Source of the DNA: Clostridiales bacterium | GTDB lineage: Bacteria > Bacillota > Clostridia > Oscillospirales > Oscillospiraceae | Direction of reading: 5' to 3' | Length of the DNA stretch: 64,000 bases | Assembly: GCA_004557655.1 (NCBI GenBank) | Contig: SFGJ01000004.1 | Location: forward strand, 78,102-142,101 | Translations under genes and position numbers: made by a program | In this document: positions 33,515-41,601 of the stretch, piece after piece | Layout of the letters: every line of letters starts with the position of its first letter | Position numbering within the stretch: position 1 is the stretch's first letter | The notes under the pieces: model-generated | Told to the model about the DNA's origin: nothing | What the model saw: only the letters and a program-made list of their open reading frames with translations | The model's database searches: none

Positions 33515-34290
33515 TCCTTTCGGTTGAAAACCTGTGCTTCTCCTATGGTGCTCACCAGGTGCTGCAGCAGGTGGACTTTGCTGTGGAAAAGGGCGAGTTC
33601 CTCTCCATACTGGGGCCAAACGGCGTGGGCAAAAGCACTCTGTTCCGCTGCATGCTGGGCACGCTGACCGGCTATCAGGGCTCTGTTCTGGTAAAGGGCC
33701 GGGAGATCCGCACCCTCTCCCACCGGGAGCGGGCGCAGCGGATTGCCTATATTCCCCAGAGCCACCGGCCCACCTTTGGATACACGGTGCTGGACACCGC
33801 CCTGATGGGCACTACCCGGCAGTTCTCTCCCTTTCAGCAGCCCAAAAGGGCGCAGACAGACATGGCCCTGGCCGCTCTGGAGCGGGTGGGCGTTTTGCAT
33901 CTGGCACAGCGGAATTTTGCCCATCTCTCCGGCGGCGAGCAGCAGCTTGTGCTCATCGCCCGTGCCATCGCCCAGCAATCGGATATTCTCATTATGGACG
34001 AGCCTACCTCCGCCCTGGACTACGGCAACCAGCTCCGGGTGCTGCGGCAGGTGCGCGATTTGAGCCGGGAGGGCTACACGGTGCTGCTGAGCACCCACAA
34101 TCCCCAGCACGCCCTGACCTTTGCCGACCGTGTGCTGGCCCTGCACAACGGCACCGTAGCCGCCCACGGCACAGCCAAAGAGGTGCTCAATCCGGAGCTT
34201 CTGCGCAGGCTTTACCGGGTGGAAGCCATTCTGGCAGACACCCCCGGCGGCAGCGTCATCGTGCCGTTGACGGAGGAGGGGGAGAGCTGA
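33511..34290 (+). CDS. ABC importer ATP-binding protein (FecE/FhuC type)
   Basis: A 259-residue ATPase. Walker A is GPNGVGKST (about 35-43), the signature LSGGEQQLV, and Walker B ILIMDEPTSALD. The sequence between (YIPQSHRPTFGYTVLDTALMG) is typical of iron/cobalamin importers. It overlaps the permease gene by ATGA, and its stop overlaps the start of the methyltransferase gene by one base. Confidence 0.93.
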   Translation: MILSVENLCFSYGAHQVLQQVDFAVEKGEFLSILGPNGVGKSTLFRCMLGTLTGYQGSVLVKGREIRTLSHRERAQRIAYIPQSHRPTFGYTVLDTALMGTTRQFSPFQQPKRAQTDMALAALERVGVLHLAQRNFAHLSGGEQQLVLIARAIAQQSDILIMDEPTSALDYGNQLRVLRQVRDLSREGYTVLLSTHNPQHALTFADRVLALHNGTVAAHGTAKEVLNPELLRRLYRVEAILADTPGGSVIVPLTEEGES

Positions 34291-35006
34291 TGTTTCAGTG
34301 GAACGAAGAGATGGTGCGCTTCATGCGCGTCGCCTCGGAATATGGCGACTACCACCTCCGTCTGGCAGACTGGATGCTGCCGGATCTGCGCGCTGCAGAT
34401 CATGTCTGCGACGCAGGCTGCGGCCTCGGCTATCTGAGCCTGGCTCTTGCGCCCCATGTGCGCCGGGTAACGGCGGCGGACCGCAGTGCGGAGGCTCTGT
34501 CCGTCCTGCGGGAGAACTGCGCGGCCCGTGGGATCGGGAACATCGCTCTCCTTGCGGGCGACCTGTTCTCCGCGGCGCCGCAGAGGCCCTACGACGCCAT
34601 GGTCTTCTGCTTCTTCGCCAAAATGGAGGAGATCGCCGCCATCGCCCGGAGGCAGTGCCGCGGCACGGTGTTCGCCTTTAAGAAAAACTACGCCACCCAC
34701 CGCTTTTCCGTGGAAAGTCACCCCACCGGAGACGACAGCTTTTCCGCGGGGGTAAGCTGGCTCACAGAACACGGTGTTCCCTTTGTTTCGCAGGAGCTGG
34801 AGCTGGAAATGGGGCAGCCCTTTTGCTCGTGGGAGAGCGCGCGGCGCTTTTTTGAAATCTACAGCCGCGACGAGGATAAATCCGTTATTACCGACGACTT
34901 TCTGCGCAGTAAGCTGGTCGAAACAGGCCGGGAGGATTTTCCCCTGTACCTGCCCCATCAGCGGCCGGTAGGTTGTCTGAAATTCTCCGTTGAGGATTTA
35001 CCATAA
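34290..35006 (+). CDS. SAM-dependent methyltransferase in ABC importer operon
   Basis: A 238-residue class I methyltransferase. The SAM loop is CDAGCGLGYLSLAL (about 38-51), followed by VTAADRSAEALSVL for the acidic ribose-binding strand. The first part (MFQWNEEMVRFM) is like methyltransferases found beside FecCD importers. The start overlaps the ATPase stop (TGATG) with GGAGGAGG upstream. Its position between transporter genes suggests it modifies the imported ligand or a metal-binding product of it; the substrate is unknown. Confidence 0.85.
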   Translation: MFQWNEEMVRFMRVASEYGDYHLRLADWMLPDLRAADHVCDAGCGLGYLSLALAPHVRRVTAADRSAEALSVLRENCAARGIGNIALLAGDLFSAAPQRPYDAMVFCFFAKMEEIAAIARRQCRGTVFAFKKNYATHRFSVESHPTGDDSFSAGVSWLTEHGVPFVSQELELEMGQPFCSWESARRFFEIYSRDEDKSVITDDFLRSKLVETGREDFPLYLPHQRPVGCLKFSVEDLP

Positions 35007-35031
35007 TAATATAAAACAAGGAGGAAGACAC

Positions 35032-36099
35032 ATGAAAGTAAAAAAATGGTTAGCGATGCTGCTGGCCGTTGTCATGGTGCTGAGTCTGGCAGCATGCGGC
35101 ACACAGAGCAGCCCGCAGACGGATGACACGACCCGCGTGTTCACCGATTCGGTGGGCCGTGAGGTGGAAGTGCCCGTTCAGATCGACAAGGTGGCCCTCA
35201 GCGGCCCCATGGCCCAGATCGTGCTGTTCGCCCTGTGTCCGGACAAGCTGGTGGGCGTTTCCAACGCCTGGAGCAAGGAGGCACAGGAGTATCTGGACGA
35301 AAAATACTTCAATATGCCGCAGATCGGCCAGCTTTACGGCGGAAAGGGCGAGCTGAATCTGGAGACTCTGCTCCAGAGCGGCGCGCAGGTGGTCATTGAT
35401 GTGGGCGAGCCCAAGGGCAGCATCAAGGAGGACATGGACTCCCTGCAGCAGCAGACCGGTATCCCCTTCATTCATATCACCGCCGATACCGAGTCCTACC
35501 CCGCCGCCTACCGGATGCTGGGCGACCTGCTGAATATGAAGGATGAGGCGCAGACGCTGGCCGCCTACTGCGAGAAGATCTATGACCGCACCGTGTCCAT
35601 TGCGGGCAGCGTGGAAAAGGCCAATGTGCTGTATGTCACCGGCGACGCCGGACAGAACGTCATCGCCAGCGGCTCCTACCACGCGGAGATCCTGGATCTG
35701 CTGACCAACAATCTGGCCGTTGTGGACGATCCCTCCTCCAAGGGCACCGGCAACGAGGTGAGCATGGAGCAGATCCTCACCTGGAATCCGGACGTTGTCG
35801 TCTTCGCCCCGGAGAGCATCTACGCCACCGTGCAGGACGACGCCGCCTGGCAGAGTGTAACCGCCATTAAGAACGGCGCTTACTACGAGGTGCCCTTCGG
35901 CCCCTACAACTGGATGGGCTTCCCCCCCTCCGTGCAGCGGTATCTGGGCATGATGTGGCTTTCCAAGGTGCTCTATCCCGACGCCACGGTCCAGTATGAC
36001 CTGTTTGACGATGTCCACGAATACTATGAGCTGTTCTACCACTGTGATCTGACCCGGGCACAGTACGACGCTCTGGTGGCCAATTCTCTGGGAAAATAA
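35032..36099 (+). CDS. ABC importer substrate-binding lipoprotein
   Basis: A 355-residue periplasmic-binding-type lipoprotein of the TroA/FecB class. The signal ends at lipobox LAAC with Cys22. The N-terminal lobe starts VFTDSVGREVEVP and the C-terminal lobe has YEVPFGPYNWMGFPPSVQRY. The PYNWMG-PPS pattern occurs in binding proteins for metal oxyanions or chelates, from memory of the family. GGAGG precedes the ATG. A terminator follows, so it ends the operon; the next gene encodes XdhC. Confidence 0.9.
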   Translation: MKVKKWLAMLLAVVMVLSLAACGTQSSPQTDDTTRVFTDSVGREVEVPVQIDKVALSGPMAQIVLFALCPDKLVGVSNAWSKEAQEYLDEKYFNMPQIGQLYGGKGELNLETLLQSGAQVVIDVGEPKGSIKEDMDSLQQQTGIPFIHITADTESYPAAYRMLGDLLNMKDEAQTLAAYCEKIYDRTVSIAGSVEKANVLYVTGDAGQNVIASGSYHAEILDLLTNNLAVVDDPSSKGTGNEVSMEQILTWNPDVVVFAPESIYATVQDDAAWQSVTAIKNGAYYEVPFGPYNWMGFPPSVQRYLGMMWLSKVLYPDATVQYDLFDDVHEYYELFYHCDLTRAQYDALVANSLGK

Positions 36100-36104
36100 A
36101 ACGC

Positions 36105-36137
36105 AAACCGCCACGGGGAAAACCTGTGGCGGTTTTC
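36105..36137 (+). terminator. Terminator after importer operon
   Basis: AAACCGCCACGGG pairs with CCTGTGGCGGTTT with one mismatch, followed by a T-rich stretch. Confidence 0.75.
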
Positions 36138-36175
36138 CGATTTTTGTGGTATGCTAAGGAAAAGGAGTGATCCAT

Positions 36176-37144
36176 ATGCAGACGATTTTCGCAAAGCTGC
36201 TCTATGAAATGGAAAAGGGCAACGACACCGTGCTGGTGACCATCATCCGGGAATCCGGCTCCACTCCCCGGGGGGTGGGCGCGCAGATGCTGGTGAACGC
36301 CCAGGGGCCTCAGGCGGGCACCATCGGCGGCGGAAATGTGGAGAACCTGTCCATTCTCCATGCACGGGAGCTGATCGGGAAAAAGTGCGGCGACATCCAT
36401 GAATACAAGCTGCGCCACAGCGACACGGAGGATATCGGCATGGTCTGCGGCGGCGATGTGACGGCGCTGTTCACCTATATCCCCGCCGGGGACGAGGCGT
36501 GGCACGCACTGGCCTCCCAACTGCTCCGGCGCATCGCCCAGTATCAATCCGGCTATCTGGTGCTGCCCCTGTCCGGGGAGCGGGGCTATCTCACCGATCA
36601 GGCACCGGACGCGGGCGCGTTTGCCCTGCCGGTCGCCACGGGCGAGCGGGCCATTCTCTTCGGCGCCGGCCACTGCTCGGTGGCGCTGGCCCCGGTGCTG
36701 CGGTCCATCGGCTTTCGGGTGACGGTGTTTGATGACCGGCCGGAGCTGGTGACGCCGGAGCGGTTCCCCGACGCGGAAGCGCTGATTTGCGGTGATTTCG
36801 GAGCCATCGGCGACTATATCACCACCGAGCCGGACGACTATGTGGTGGTCATGACCAGCGGCCACACCTATGACTTCACGGTGCAGGAACAGATCCTGCG
36901 CCGCCCCGCCGCCTATGTGGGAGTCATCGGCTCCCGTGCCAAGACCGCCTCGGTGAACGCAAGGCTCCGTGCCGCCGGAGTGGACGAAGGCGCCATTGCC
37001 TCCATTCACACCCCGGTGGGCGTTGCCATCAAGGCCGTGACTCCGGCGGAGATCGCCGTGTCCATTGCCGGGGAGATGATCTATGAGCGGGCGCTGCGCC
37101 GGGAACAGGCGGGCATCCATGTCCACGGCTGTCCCATGCACTGA
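36176..37144 (+). CDS. XdhC/CoxI family protein
   Basis: A 322-residue XdhC-type protein, a chaperone that binds and sulfurates molybdenum cofactor for xanthine dehydrogenase or related hydroxylases. The N-terminal XdhC/CoxI domain has ESGSTPRGVGAQM; the C-terminal Rossmann domain has LFGAGHCSVALAPVL and VVMTSGHTYD. The ATG at 36176 has AAAGGAG 8 bases upstream, better than the GTG three codons earlier. No molybdoenzyme gene lies next to it. It may serve enzymes linked to the ssnA-ygfK set. Confidence 0.9.
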   Translation: MQTIFAKLLYEMEKGNDTVLVTIIRESGSTPRGVGAQMLVNAQGPQAGTIGGGNVENLSILHARELIGKKCGDIHEYKLRHSDTEDIGMVCGGDVTALFTYIPAGDEAWHALASQLLRRIAQYQSGYLVLPLSGERGYLTDQAPDAGAFALPVATGERAILFGAGHCSVALAPVLRSIGFRVTVFDDRPELVTPERFPDAEALICGDFGAIGDYITTEPDDYVVVMTSGHTYDFTVQEQILRRPAAYVGVIGSRAKTASVNARLRAAGVDEGAIASIHTPVGVAIKAVTPAEIAVSIAGEMIYERALRREQAGIHVHGCPMH

Positions 37145-37165
37145 CAGCGGCTTACACCGAAACTG

Positions 37166-37196
37166 ATGGCAGGCACCCTTGTGCCTGCCATTTTTT
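37166..37196 (+). terminator. Terminator after XdhC gene
   Basis: ATGGCAGGCAC, loop CCTT, GTGCCTGCCAT, then TTTTTT: a perfect 11-bp stem. Confidence 0.9.
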
Positions 37197-37239
37197 CAGG
37201 CCGCCTCCGCATTTTCATCGCCCCGCCGGAGGCAAGGGG

Positions 37240-37277
37240 AAAAGCCGCCGGCCCCGCCCAAGGCGGGACCGGCGGCC
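37240..37277 (-). terminator. Terminator after TPM-TelA-XpaC operon
   Basis: GCCGCCGGTCCCGCC and GGCGGGGCCGGCGGC form a stem followed by TTTT on the minus strand, after the TPM gene stop. Confidence 0.75.
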
Positions 37278-37296
37278 CTTTTATGTAGAATGAGAT

Positions 37297-37791
37297 CTAC
37301 TTGTGAAACATCTGGGCATAGACCACATCGGCCATGCGGTAAAAGCTCAGGGCGGCATTGTCATAGCTGCCGCCATAGTAGTCCTGCTCAATGGCGGACT
37401 TCAGCTTATAGAGCTGGGTGTCGGTAGCGGCGGCGTTCACGCCGTTGCCCAGAAGGACATAATAATCCCCGCCCTTCACCAGCAGAAGCAGCATATCGTT
37501 CTGTCCCAGACCCCACTCCTTGCCCAGGGCGGCGGCATAGTTCTCGGAAGATTTGCCGTGGGTACTGTCCACGGAGGCCACGGCCACCACGGCGTAATAC
37601 TTTTCATTCCACTGCCGGTTGTAGTCCTCTATGCACTGCTTCGTCTCCGCAGTCAGCAATCCCGCGTCGTCGGCGATCCATGTGCCGTACTGCACCGCAA
37701 CGGGCTTGCGGCTGATGCCGTACAGAGATCCGGCCACGATCACCAGCACCAGCACCGCCAGGGCAAAGCCACGGCTCTTTAATACCTTCAT
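37297..37791 (-). CDS. TPM domain membrane-anchored protein
   Basis: A 164-residue protein with an N-terminal membrane span (about 8-27) and one TPM_phosphatase (DUF477) domain outside. The domain starts WIADDAGLLTAET and has AVVAVASVDSTHGK and GQNDMLLLLVKGGD. TPM domains have been tied to photosystem repair and phosphatase activity in other organisms; here the role is unknown. It ends the XpaC-TelA-TPM operon, 25 bases after telA. Confidence 0.78.
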   Translation of the reverse strand: MKVLKSRGFALAVLVLVIVAGSLYGISRKPVAVQYGTWIADDAGLLTAETKQCIEDYNRQWNEKYYAVVAVASVDSTHGKSSENYAAALGKEWGLGQNDMLLLLVKGGDYYVLLGNGVNAAATDTQLYKLKSAIEQDYYGGSYDNAALSFYRMADVVYAQMFHK

Positions 37792-37816
37792 GTTTCCGCT
37801 CCTTTCACGGAGGATC

Positions 37817-38977
37817 TTACTTGTGCAGCTCCATGAGCTTCTGCTTCAGCTCGCCCTCAATGCGGCCCAGCTCCGCCTCGGCGGCCCTGCGCTTGGCGGC
37901 GCCCTCCTGCTGAATGGCCAGCACCTCGTCCAGAGTGGCGATGAGCTGCTGGTTGGTGTGCTGCAGGGTCTCGATGTCCACGATGGAGCGCTCGGACTCC
38001 TTGGCGGTGGCGATGGTGCCCATCTTCAAGGCGTCGGCATTCTTCTTGAGCAGCTCGTTGGTCATCTCGGTGACGGCGTTCTGGGCGGCGGTGGCCTGCC
38101 GGCCGTGCTCCATGCCCAGAGCCAGCACCATCTGGCTCTTCCACAGGGGGATGGTGTTCACCAGAGAGGACTGGATCTTCTCCACCATCTGGGTGTCATT
38201 GTTCTGCAGCAGGCGGGTCTGGGGACCCATCTGCACGGAGATCATCCGCGTCAGCTCCAGATCGTGGAGCTTCTTCTCAAAGCGGTTGCACAGGTTCACC
38301 ATGTCGTTATACGCCTGGGCATCCTCGGCAAGGCCTGTCTGCTCCGCCTTCACGCGCAGCTCCTCCAGCCGGCCGGCACGCACCTCCTCCAGCCGTCTCT
38401 TGCCGGCCAGAATATACATGGTCAGTTCCTTGTAATACTTCAGGTTCAGCTCATACATCTGATCGAACATGGCAATGTCCTTCATCAGCGTGATCTGATG
38501 CTGCTCCAGAGACTGGGCAATGCGGTCCACATTGGCCTCTACCTTGCTGTACTGGGCCTTCATGCTCTCGAGCTTGTTGCCGGCCTTGCGGAACAGGCCC
38601 GCCAGACCCTTCTTCTCCTCCTCCGCGCCGAAGCCCTTGAGCTGCACCACCAGCTCACTCAGATCCGCGCCCACCTGGCCCAGATCCTTGCTGCGGACAT
38701 TGCTCAAAGCGTTCTCGGAAAAGCCCGCCACGCTCTTCTGAGCGGCGGCGCCGTACTGCAGCACCATGTTGGTGTCGGTGATGTCGATCTTCTTGGAGAA
38801 CTCCTCCACCGCCTTCTTCTCCTGTTCGGTGAGCAGGCTCTCATCCAGCGCCACAGGCTCCACCTGTTTTTCCTGTGAAACCTCGGCAGCAGCCGTGGGG
38901 TCCAGGGTCAGCTCCGGCACGGCGGAAGCAGCGGCTGTGGGATCCAGGGTCAGTTCGGGGGTCATATTCTCGGTCAT
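37817..38977 (-). CDS. TelA family protein (toxic anion resistance)
   Basis: A 386-residue, largely helical protein of the TelA/KlaA family, known from tellurite and cell-envelope stress loci. Family blocks include SLVNTIPLWKSQMVLALG and a long coiled region. The N-terminus carries a tandem duplication: PELTLDPTAAA occurs at residues 7-17 and 21-31. It lies between XpaC and the TPM protein, the usual company of TelA in Firmicutes. The start follows AGAGAGG. Confidence 0.9.
   Translation of the reverse strand: MTENMTPELTLDPTAAASAVPELTLDPTAAAEVSQEKQVEPVALDESLLTEQEKKAVEEFSKKIDITDTNMVLQYGAAAQKSVAGFSENALSNVRSKDLGQVGADLSELVVQLKGFGAEEEKKGLAGLFRKAGNKLESMKAQYSKVEANVDRIAQSLEQHQITLMKDIAMFDQMYELNLKYYKELTMYILAGKRRLEEVRAGRLEELRVKAEQTGLAEDAQAYNDMVNLCNRFEKKLHDLELTRMISVQMGPQTRLLQNNDTQMVEKIQSSLVNTIPLWKSQMVLALGMEHGRQATAAQNAVTEMTNELLKKNADALKMGTIATAKESERSIVDIETLQHTNQQLIATLDEVLAIQQEGAAKRRAAEAELGRIEGELKQKLMELHK
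38885..38959 (-). repeat. 42-base tandem duplication in telA
   Basis: The DNA encoding PELTLDPTAAA is present twice with a 14-codon period. The copies differ at several bases, so the duplication is not very recent. Confidence 0.65.
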
Positions 38978-38995
38978 GGTGTTTTCCTCTCTTTC

Positions 38996-39709
38996 TTATA
39001 ATTCCAATTGGATGCCGCCGTCGGACGGCTCCTCTTTGTCTTCCTGTTTCTCCTGCTGTACGGTGCGGTGCACGGTGTCCCGGGACAGACCCTCCCGGGC
39101 CAGCATATTCTCCAGTACGGTGATGTCCGTGGAGATGTCCAGCGCCTCGGCGCCGAACAGGGCGTCCAACTGCTTTTCAAAAGCCGTGACGATGGTGCCC
39201 ATGATGTTTTCCACCCGCTCCATGGTAGCGCCCACATTGCCGCCGGAGATGCCCTGGCCGCCCATTCGGTCATAGGTGTTGAGCAGCTTCAGAGTGGTGG
39301 GCAGGTAGTAGCTCATGAACTTGCGGATCTGGGGCAGCTTTTCCGGTCTCTGCTTCACCTGGTCGAAGATCTTGCCGGACAGCTCCTCCAGCCGGCGGAT
39401 CTGACGGCTGATGACTTCGTCGGCGATGTTGTCGTCCAGTCGGCGCATCTCCTTCAAAGCAAGCTGCCCCTGGGCGATCATCTCATCCAGTGCCTCGTTG
39501 CCGGTGCGCACAGGCTCCGGCTCCACCTCGATCTCCTCCTTCACATCCTTGCAGAAGCAGCGGGACACAAAGTACGCCGCCGCGGAAACCGCCGCCGCAA
39601 TGGCGAAATGTCCCACCCGGTACAGCGGAAACAACAGGGCATACGCCGCCCAGGCTCCCGCCGCAATATAAATGGGTACGGCAGACTTATGCACAATTAC
39701 TTTCTTCAT
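38996..39709 (-). CDS. XpaC family protein
   Basis: A 237-residue protein of the XpaC family (named for 5-bromo-4-chloroindolyl phosphate hydrolysis, a label of little functional meaning). Two close membrane spans lie near residues 12-50, followed by a helical cytoplasmic domain with YYLPTTLKLLNTYDRM and a C-terminal LENMLAREGLS. It almost always pairs with TelA. GGGGAGG precedes the ATG. Confidence 0.88.
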   Translation of the reverse strand: MKKVIVHKSAVPIYIAAGAWAAYALLFPLYRVGHFAIAAAVSAAAYFVSRCFCKDVKEEIEVEPEPVRTGNEALDEMIAQGQLALKEMRRLDDNIADEVISRQIRRLEELSGKIFDQVKQRPEKLPQIRKFMSYYLPTTLKLLNTYDRMGGQGISGGNVGATMERVENIMGTIVTAFEKQLDALFGAEALDISTDITVLENMLAREGLSRDTVHRTVQQEKQEDKEEPSDGGIQLEL

Positions 39710-39741
39710 GGCTTAGCCTCCCCGTCTGGGTTTATTTCCTT

Positions 39742-39770
39742 ATTATACAGCATCGAGCCGGCAGGGTCAA
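39742..39770 (-). promoter_or_regulatory. Promoter of xpaC-telA-TPM operon
   Basis: Minus-strand TTGACC (39765-39770), 17 bases, TATAAT (39742-39747). Confidence 0.85.
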
Positions 39771-39772
39771 GA

Positions 39773-39796
39773 AAAACAGGCGGCCTGCGGCCGCCC
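39773..39796 (-). terminator. Terminator after DUF6512 gene
   Basis: GGCGGCC, loop GCA, GGCCGCC followed by TGTTTTTC on the minus strand. Confidence 0.75.
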
Positions 39797-39825
39797 TTTT
39801 GTAGCCCACACCGGGCTTTGTTTCC

Positions 39826-40353
39826 CTATATCCTCCCTCTCGTCCCCGTGCGGGGATCCACGAACAGGGGCAGATCCGGGGCCCGGAAGGTAAACAGCAG
39901 AAACAGCGCCCACACGAACAGCAGCGTCAGCAGGCCCAGCACCGTCCAGCCCGCCCCGCACAGCCGCCGCCGTTGCAGGGCCCAGCTCACCCAAAAGGCC
40001 AGCAGCACCGCCGCCTGAAAGATCAGAATATCCACGATCATAACATCCCGGCCCACAATGCCCTGATAGGTATAAAACAGCAGGGGAACGGACGCCAGGC
40101 CCGCCAGCAGGCCCGCCGCCCGGGGTCCTGCGATGCCGTCGGAGCGCAGGGCCACATACTCCACCAGGGAGAACAGGATCCACGGCACCGCCAGCAGCTT
40201 CATATGCTCCCAGGTGGACTCGTTCACCGACGCAAACAGCGCCGCCGCCACGCTCTCCCCTGTCCAATCGTATACAAAATGCAGCCCATTGCCCGCTGCC
40301 AGTGTCCACAGAAGTCCCGCAATCTCCCATGCGTCCCGGCGTTTGTCCCTCAT
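39826..40353 (-). CDS. DUF6512 family membrane protein
   Basis: A 175-residue protein with about five hydrophobic spans and a conserved early segment NGLHFVYDWTGES and FASVNESTWEHMKLL, as in DUF6512 proteins. Function is unknown. The ATG at 40351-40353 has AAAGGAGG before it, better than the longer form 13 codons upstream. It is divergent from the FMN enzyme gene. Confidence 0.75.
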   Translation of the reverse strand: MRDKRRDAWEIAGLLWTLAAGNGLHFVYDWTGESVAAALFASVNESTWEHMKLLAVPWILFSLVEYVALRSDGIAGPRAAGLLAGLASVPLLFYTYQGIVGRDVMIVDILIFQAAVLLAFWVSWALQRRRLCGAGWTVLGLLTLLFVWALFLLFTFRAPDLPLFVDPRTGTRGRI

Positions 40354-40423
40354 AGTCCCTGCCTCCTTTGGGTTTTGTATAATTGTAAGCATAAACCGGC
40401 GATTCCATACGCGGATTTTTTCG

Positions 40424-40452
40424 TTGCATTTTATCTCTTACGGCGTTACAAT
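40424..40452 (+). promoter_or_regulatory. Promoter of FMN hydroxy-acid dehydrogenase
   Basis: TTGCAT (40424-40429), 17 bases, TACAAT (40447-40452). Confidence 0.75.
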
Positions 40453-40482
40453 ATGCCATATTATCGGCAAAGGAGCGATACC

Positions 40483-41502
40483 ATGAACTACAACGAGATT
40501 CTGCAGGCAGCCCGCACCTGTATGGGCCCTTACTGCAAGGCCTGCCCCGTATGTGACGGCAAGGCCTGCCGCAATACCATCCCCGGCCCCGGCTCCAAGG
40601 GTCTGGGCGTCACCTTCCAGCGCAACTACCAGAAGTGGCAGGAGCTCTGCGTGCAGATGGACACCATCTGCGACAACCGCCCCGCCGACACCTCCTTCGA
40701 TTTCTTCGGCGCGAAGCTGCGTCTGCCGGTGCTGGCCGCCCCCGTGGGCGCCATGAAAATGCATTACGGCGACAAATATGACGACGCGGCCTACAATGAT
40801 CTGCTGGTGGCTTCCTGCCGCAGTGCCGGCATTCTGGCCTGTACCGGCGACGGCATCGACGACGGCGTCATGCAGGGCGCGCTGCAGGCCATCAGGGCCG
40901 CTCAAGGCTGCGGCGTGCCCACGGTGAAGCCCTGGGACCGGGACACTCTGTTTCGCAAGCTGGAGCAGATCCGCAAGGCCGAGCCCTTGGCCGTGGCCAT
41001 GGACATCGACGCCGCGGGACTGCCCTTCCTGCAGCACCGCACCCCGCCCGCCGGCAGCAAGACGGTTCAGGAGCTGCGGGAGATCATTGCATTTGCGGGC
41101 AAGCCCTTTATTCTCAAGGGCATCATGACCCCCGCAGGCGCCCGCAAGGCCATGGAGGCCGGCGCCGCCGGCATCGTGGTGTCCAACCACGGCGGCCGTG
41201 TGCTGGACCAGTGCCCCTCCACCGCGGAGGTGCTGCCCGCCATCGCCGACGCCGTGGGCGGCTGGATGAAGATCTTCGTGGACGGCGGCATCCGCACGGG
41301 TCTGGACGTGTTCAAGGCTCTGGCGCTGGGGGCTGACGGCGTGCTCATCGGCCGCCCCTTCGTCACCATGGTCTACGGCGGCGGTTCGGAGGGCGTGCAG
41401 GTATACGCGGACAAGCTCCAAAACGAGCTGCAGGACGCCATGCAGATGTGCGGCGTACACAGTCTGGAGCAGATCAGCCGGGATCAGATCTTCCGGCCGT
41501 AA
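40483..41502 (+). CDS. FMN-dependent alpha-hydroxy-acid dehydrogenase family protein
   Basis: A 339-residue TIM-barrel flavoprotein of the lactate oxidase/glycolate oxidase/lactate dehydrogenase group. The FMN/active-site block is VVSNHGGRVLDQ, then IFVDGGIRTGLDVFKALALGADGVLIGRP near the C-terminus. Its N-terminus is Cys-rich (YCKACPVCDGKAC, 18-30), not usual in the classic enzymes, and may bind a metal or disulfide. An apparent longer frame upstream lacks a ribosome site; AAAGGAG lies before this ATG. The substrate is unknown. Confidence 0.88.
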   Translation: MNYNEILQAARTCMGPYCKACPVCDGKACRNTIPGPGSKGLGVTFQRNYQKWQELCVQMDTICDNRPADTSFDFFGAKLRLPVLAAPVGAMKMHYGDKYDDAAYNDLLVASCRSAGILACTGDGIDDGVMQGALQAIRAAQGCGVPTVKPWDRDTLFRKLEQIRKAEPLAVAMDIDAAGLPFLQHRTPPAGSKTVQELREIIAFAGKPFILKGIMTPAGARKAMEAGAAGIVVSNHGGRVLDQCPSTAEVLPAIADAVGGWMKIFVDGGIRTGLDVFKALALGADGVLIGRPFVTMVYGGGSEGVQVYADKLQNELQDAMQMCGVHSLEQISRDQIFRP

Positions 41503-41562
41503 TTTTCCCCCGCCCAAAGCCGGCATAGCGCCGCGCAGGGCTCGGTCTGCCGGACGACCCGC

Positions 41563-41588
41563 AAAAAAAAGCTCCCCCACCGGGGAGC
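41563..41588 (-). terminator. Terminator after B3/4 gene
   Basis: GCTCCCC pairs with GGGGAGC (41571-41577 with 41582-41588), followed on the minus strand by eight T. Confidence 0.85.
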
Positions 41589-41601
41589 CTTTTCCTATGT
41601 A

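Noticed and set aside
33534..34289. Upstream extension of the methyltransferase frame through the ATPase gene
   Set aside because: The ATPase frame has full ABC motifs; methyltransferase homology begins at 34290 with a good ribosome site.
39973..40482. Upstream extension of the FMN hydroxy-acid dehydrogenase frame
   Set aside because: It runs antisense over the DUF6512 gene and has no ribosome site; a promoter and AAAGGAG lie directly before the ATG at 40483.
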